From Alphaproteobacteria bacterium (GTDB taxonomy: Bacteria > Pseudomonadota > Alphaproteobacteria > Rhodobacterales > Rhodobacteraceae): a stretch of 7,685 nucleotides of DNA. Where the stretch lies: positions 1 to 7,685 of the forward strand of contig JAJRRX010000386.1 in NCBI GenBank assembly GCA_024279075.1, written 5' to 3'. Positions 6,289 to 7,685 of the stretch are shown here, piece by piece. The notes beneath the pieces were generated by a model. It made no database searches and was not told where the DNA came from. It saw nothing but the letters and a program-made list of their open reading frames with translations. Both the position numbers and the translations under genes were made by a program. The first letter of the stretch is position 1. Every line of letters starts with the position of its first letter.

Positions 6289-7203
6289 ATGCAGATTTAT
6301 CTCCCCATTGCCGAAGTTTCGGTGAATATGTTTGTTTTGCTTGGCCTTGGCGGCCTTGTGGGAATGCTTTCCGGCATTTTCGGCGTGGGTGGCGGGTTTT
6401 TAATGACCCCGATCCTCATCATGATCGGCATTCCGCCGGCTGTGGCGGTGGCAACCGAGGCCAACCAAATTGTGGCGTCGTCCTTCTCGGGCGTACTCGC
6501 GCATTTCAAGCGTAAAACCGTTGATATAAAAATGGGCTTGATCCTGATGCTTGGCGGCCTTGCGGGCGCAACGCTCGGGGTGCAAATATTCAAATACCTT
6601 AAAAGCATCGGGCAAGTTGAGCTGCTGGTTACGCTGTCATATGTGATCTTCCTTGGCCTTGTTGGTGGAATGATGTTTATTGAAAGCCTCAATGCCATTC
6701 GCCGTGCTGGTAAGCCCGGTGCAATGCCGAAAAAGAAAAAGCACACCTGGATTCATGGCTTGCCGTTCAAAACTCGGTTTCGCACTTCGGGGCTTTATAT
6801 TTCGGTAATCCCGCCAATTCTGGTCGGCGTTGCTGTGGGTATTCTCGCTGCGATTATGGGCGTTGGTGGTGGCTTTATCATGGTGCCCGCGATGATCTAT
6901 ATGCTCGGCATGCCTACTAAAGTCGTGGTTGGCACCTCGCTGTTCCAGATCATTTTCGTAACCGCTTACACCACGCTTTCACACGCCACGCAAAACTTCA
7001 CGGTGGATGCGATATTGGCGCTATTGTTGATCCTTGGCGGGGTTATTGGCGCACAAATTGGCACCCGAATCGGAGTGAAGCTTAAGGCAGAGCAGCTTCG
7101 GATTTTACTGGCGGGCATGGTGCTGCTTATGTGTGGCAAGCTGGCGCTTGATTTGTTGCTTATGCCAAGCGAGCTATTTTCTATTGGCGCAGGGGGCCAT
7201 TAA
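6289..7203 (+). CDS. TauE/SafE (TSUP) family membrane transporter, copy B
   Basis: Paralogue of the preceding gene, 304 residues, with the same two-repeat TSUP architecture: FGVGGGFLMTP (31-41) and MGVGGGFIMVP (190-200), each followed by the conserved polar helix (ANQIVASSFSGV at 58-69; GTSLFQIIF at 215-223). The central loop (about 136-166) contains a PKKKK cluster (147-151), indicating a cytoplasmic position. Most substitutions relative to copy A are conservative hydrophobic exchanges. A notable one is Glu57, in place of Gly57, next to the conserved ANQIVASS segment; a charged residue there could affect substrate or ion coupling, but this is inference. The gene ends one base before the TIGR02186 gene, so the two are almost certainly co-translated. 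It may be expressed separately from copy A through the AT-rich spacer. Substrate unknown; sulfite, sulfonate or thiosulfate are the family precedents. Confidence 0.9.
   Translation: MQIYLPIAEVSVNMFVLLGLGGLVGMLSGIFGVGGGFLMTPILIMIGIPPAVAVATEANQIVASSFSGVLAHFKRKTVDIKMGLILMLGGLAGATLGVQIFKYLKSIGQVELLVTLSYVIFLGLVGGMMFIESLNAIRRAGKPGAMPKKKKHTWIHGLPFKTRFRTSGLYISVIPPILVGVAVGILAAIMGVGGGFIMVPAMIYMLGMPTKVVVGTSLFQIIFVTAYTTLSHATQNFTVDAILALLLILGGVIGAQIGTRIGVKLKAEQLRILLAGMVLLMCGKLALDLLLMPSELFSIGAGGH
7191..7196 (+). promoter_or_regulatory. Shine-Dalgarno of TIGR02186 gene
   Basis: AGGGGG lies 8 nt before the ATG at 7205, inside the last codons of the second TSUP gene. With the 1-nt gap after the TAA it fixes the start and suggests translational coupling. 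Confidence 0.65.
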
Positions 7204-7204
7204 C

Positions 7205-7685
7205 ATGTTGCGAACACTTATAGCCGCGATCACACTGATCGCCGCGCCCCTGATGGCACAAGAAACCGTAGTGGTGGACCTAAGCCAAAACCGCGTTGAA
7301 ATTACGGCCACTTATTCTGGCTCCGATATCTTCGTTTTTGGTGCGGTTAAGCGTGAAGCCCCGCTGCCCGAGGGTATTGGCCCGTTAGATGTTGCCATTG
7401 TTATTGAAGGCCCGCTTGAAACCGTAACCGTGCGCAAGAAAGAGAAAAAGCTTGGTATCTGGGTTAATTCTAATTCGGTTGAAGTAAACGAAGCGCCGAG
7501 CTTTTTCACCATCGCCACCACCCGCCCGCTGGATGAAATGCTAAATGAGGGCGACCGCCGCGATTATGCTATTGGGCTGGATTTTGCCGTGCGCCCGCAA
7601 GGGCAAGCAGAAGCGGATATTGAAAGCTTTGCCGCTGCCATTGCCCGTATTCGCCAAGCTGAGGGGCTGTATTCGCAGCGCGAGG
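7205..7685 (+). CDS. TIGR02186 / Alph_Pro_TM family exported protein, 3' truncated by window
   Basis: Only the first 160 codons are present; the frame is open to the window end. Residues 1-18 form a clear signal peptide (MLR, hydrophobic core, then LMA) with a probable cleavage after Ala18. The mature part starts with the family pattern DLSQNRVEITATYSGSD (25-41), then IFVFGAVKREAPLP (42-55), the basic TVRKKEKKLGIWVN (75-88) and APSFFTIATTRPLDE (97-111). I recognise these as TIGR02186 (Pfam Alph_Pro_TM), a family of unknown function largely confined to alphaproteobacteria. Full members are about 250 residues and end in a membrane anchor, which would lie beyond the window. The predicted topology is a periplasmic domain tethered to the inner membrane. 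It directly follows a TSUP transporter, which suggests a partner or accessory role in transport; no catalytic motif is visible. No function beyond this can be assigned. Confidence 0.85.
   Translation, partial: MLRTLIAAITLIAAPLMAQETVVVDLSQNRVEITATYSGSDIFVFGAVKREAPLPEGIGPLDVAIVIEGPLETVTVRKKEKKLGIWVNSNSVEVNEAPSFFTIATTRPLDEMLNEGDRRDYAIGLDFAVRPQGQAEADIESFAAAIARIRQAEGLYSQRE

Larger units (their letters stand above)
5300..7203 (+). repeat. Tandem gene duplication (two TSUP paralogues)
   Basis: The coding regions 5300-6205 and 6289-7203 are direct, diverged copies. The first 13 codons differ at only two amino acids or fewer, and by eye about 78% of the first 60 residues and about 70% of the whole proteins match. 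Length differs by three residues, with insertions in the basic central loop and the C-terminal tail. The 83-nt spacer is not repeated. The degree of divergence argues for an old duplication rather than a recent or assembly-generated one. Confidence 0.8.

Noticed and set aside
6297..6746. 149-residue minus-strand frame opposite the second TSUP gene
   Set aside because: A similar shadow (5476-5745) occurs opposite the first TSUP gene, as expected from the paralogy of the sense genes; composition is not protein-like.

Overview
The window looks like a chromosomal segment of an alphaproteobacterium, most likely from the Rhodobacterales (Roseobacter group). I infer this from the protein families, the gene order and the wording of conserved motifs in the nucleoside-binding protein and the last gene; no rRNA or other marker is present. 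All genes are on the + strand and tightly packed, with base composition that by eye is moderately GC-rich and even throughout. I see no mobile element, tRNA, rRNA or CRISPR array.

Region 1 (1-5179) is a purine nucleoside uptake and salvage operon. In order it holds the C-terminal three quarters of a BMP/PnrA-type periplasmic nucleoside-binding protein (truncated by the window edge), a double-domain ABC ATPase, two BPD_transp_2-type inner-membrane permeases, and a trimeric-type purine nucleoside phosphorylase. Junctions are a 2-nt gap, a 4-nt overlap, a 1-nt overlap and a 17-nt overlap, so the genes are almost certainly co-transcribed and translationally coupled. The expected flow is: the binding protein captures nucleoside in the periplasm, the ABC complex imports it, and the phosphorylase splits it into base and (deoxy)ribose-1-phosphate.

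Region 2 (5180-5299) is a 120-nt spacer with no convincing terminator. Its right end carries a strong ribosome binding site that could fold into a small hairpin.

Region 3 (5300-7685) has two tandem, roughly 70% identical TauE/SafE (TSUP, formerly DUF81) membrane transporters separated by 83 nt, then, one base after the second one's stop codon, a secreted or membrane-anchored protein of the TIGR02186/Alph_Pro_TM family that runs off the window. The AT-rich gap between the paralogues has a candidate promoter, so the second transporter and the TIGR02186 gene may form their own unit. TSUP proteins move sulfite, sulfoacetate, thiosulfate and similar organosulfur or C2 compounds in characterised cases; the substrate here cannot be read from the sequence. 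This pairing is the least understood part of the window; the rest is a clean example of a known system.
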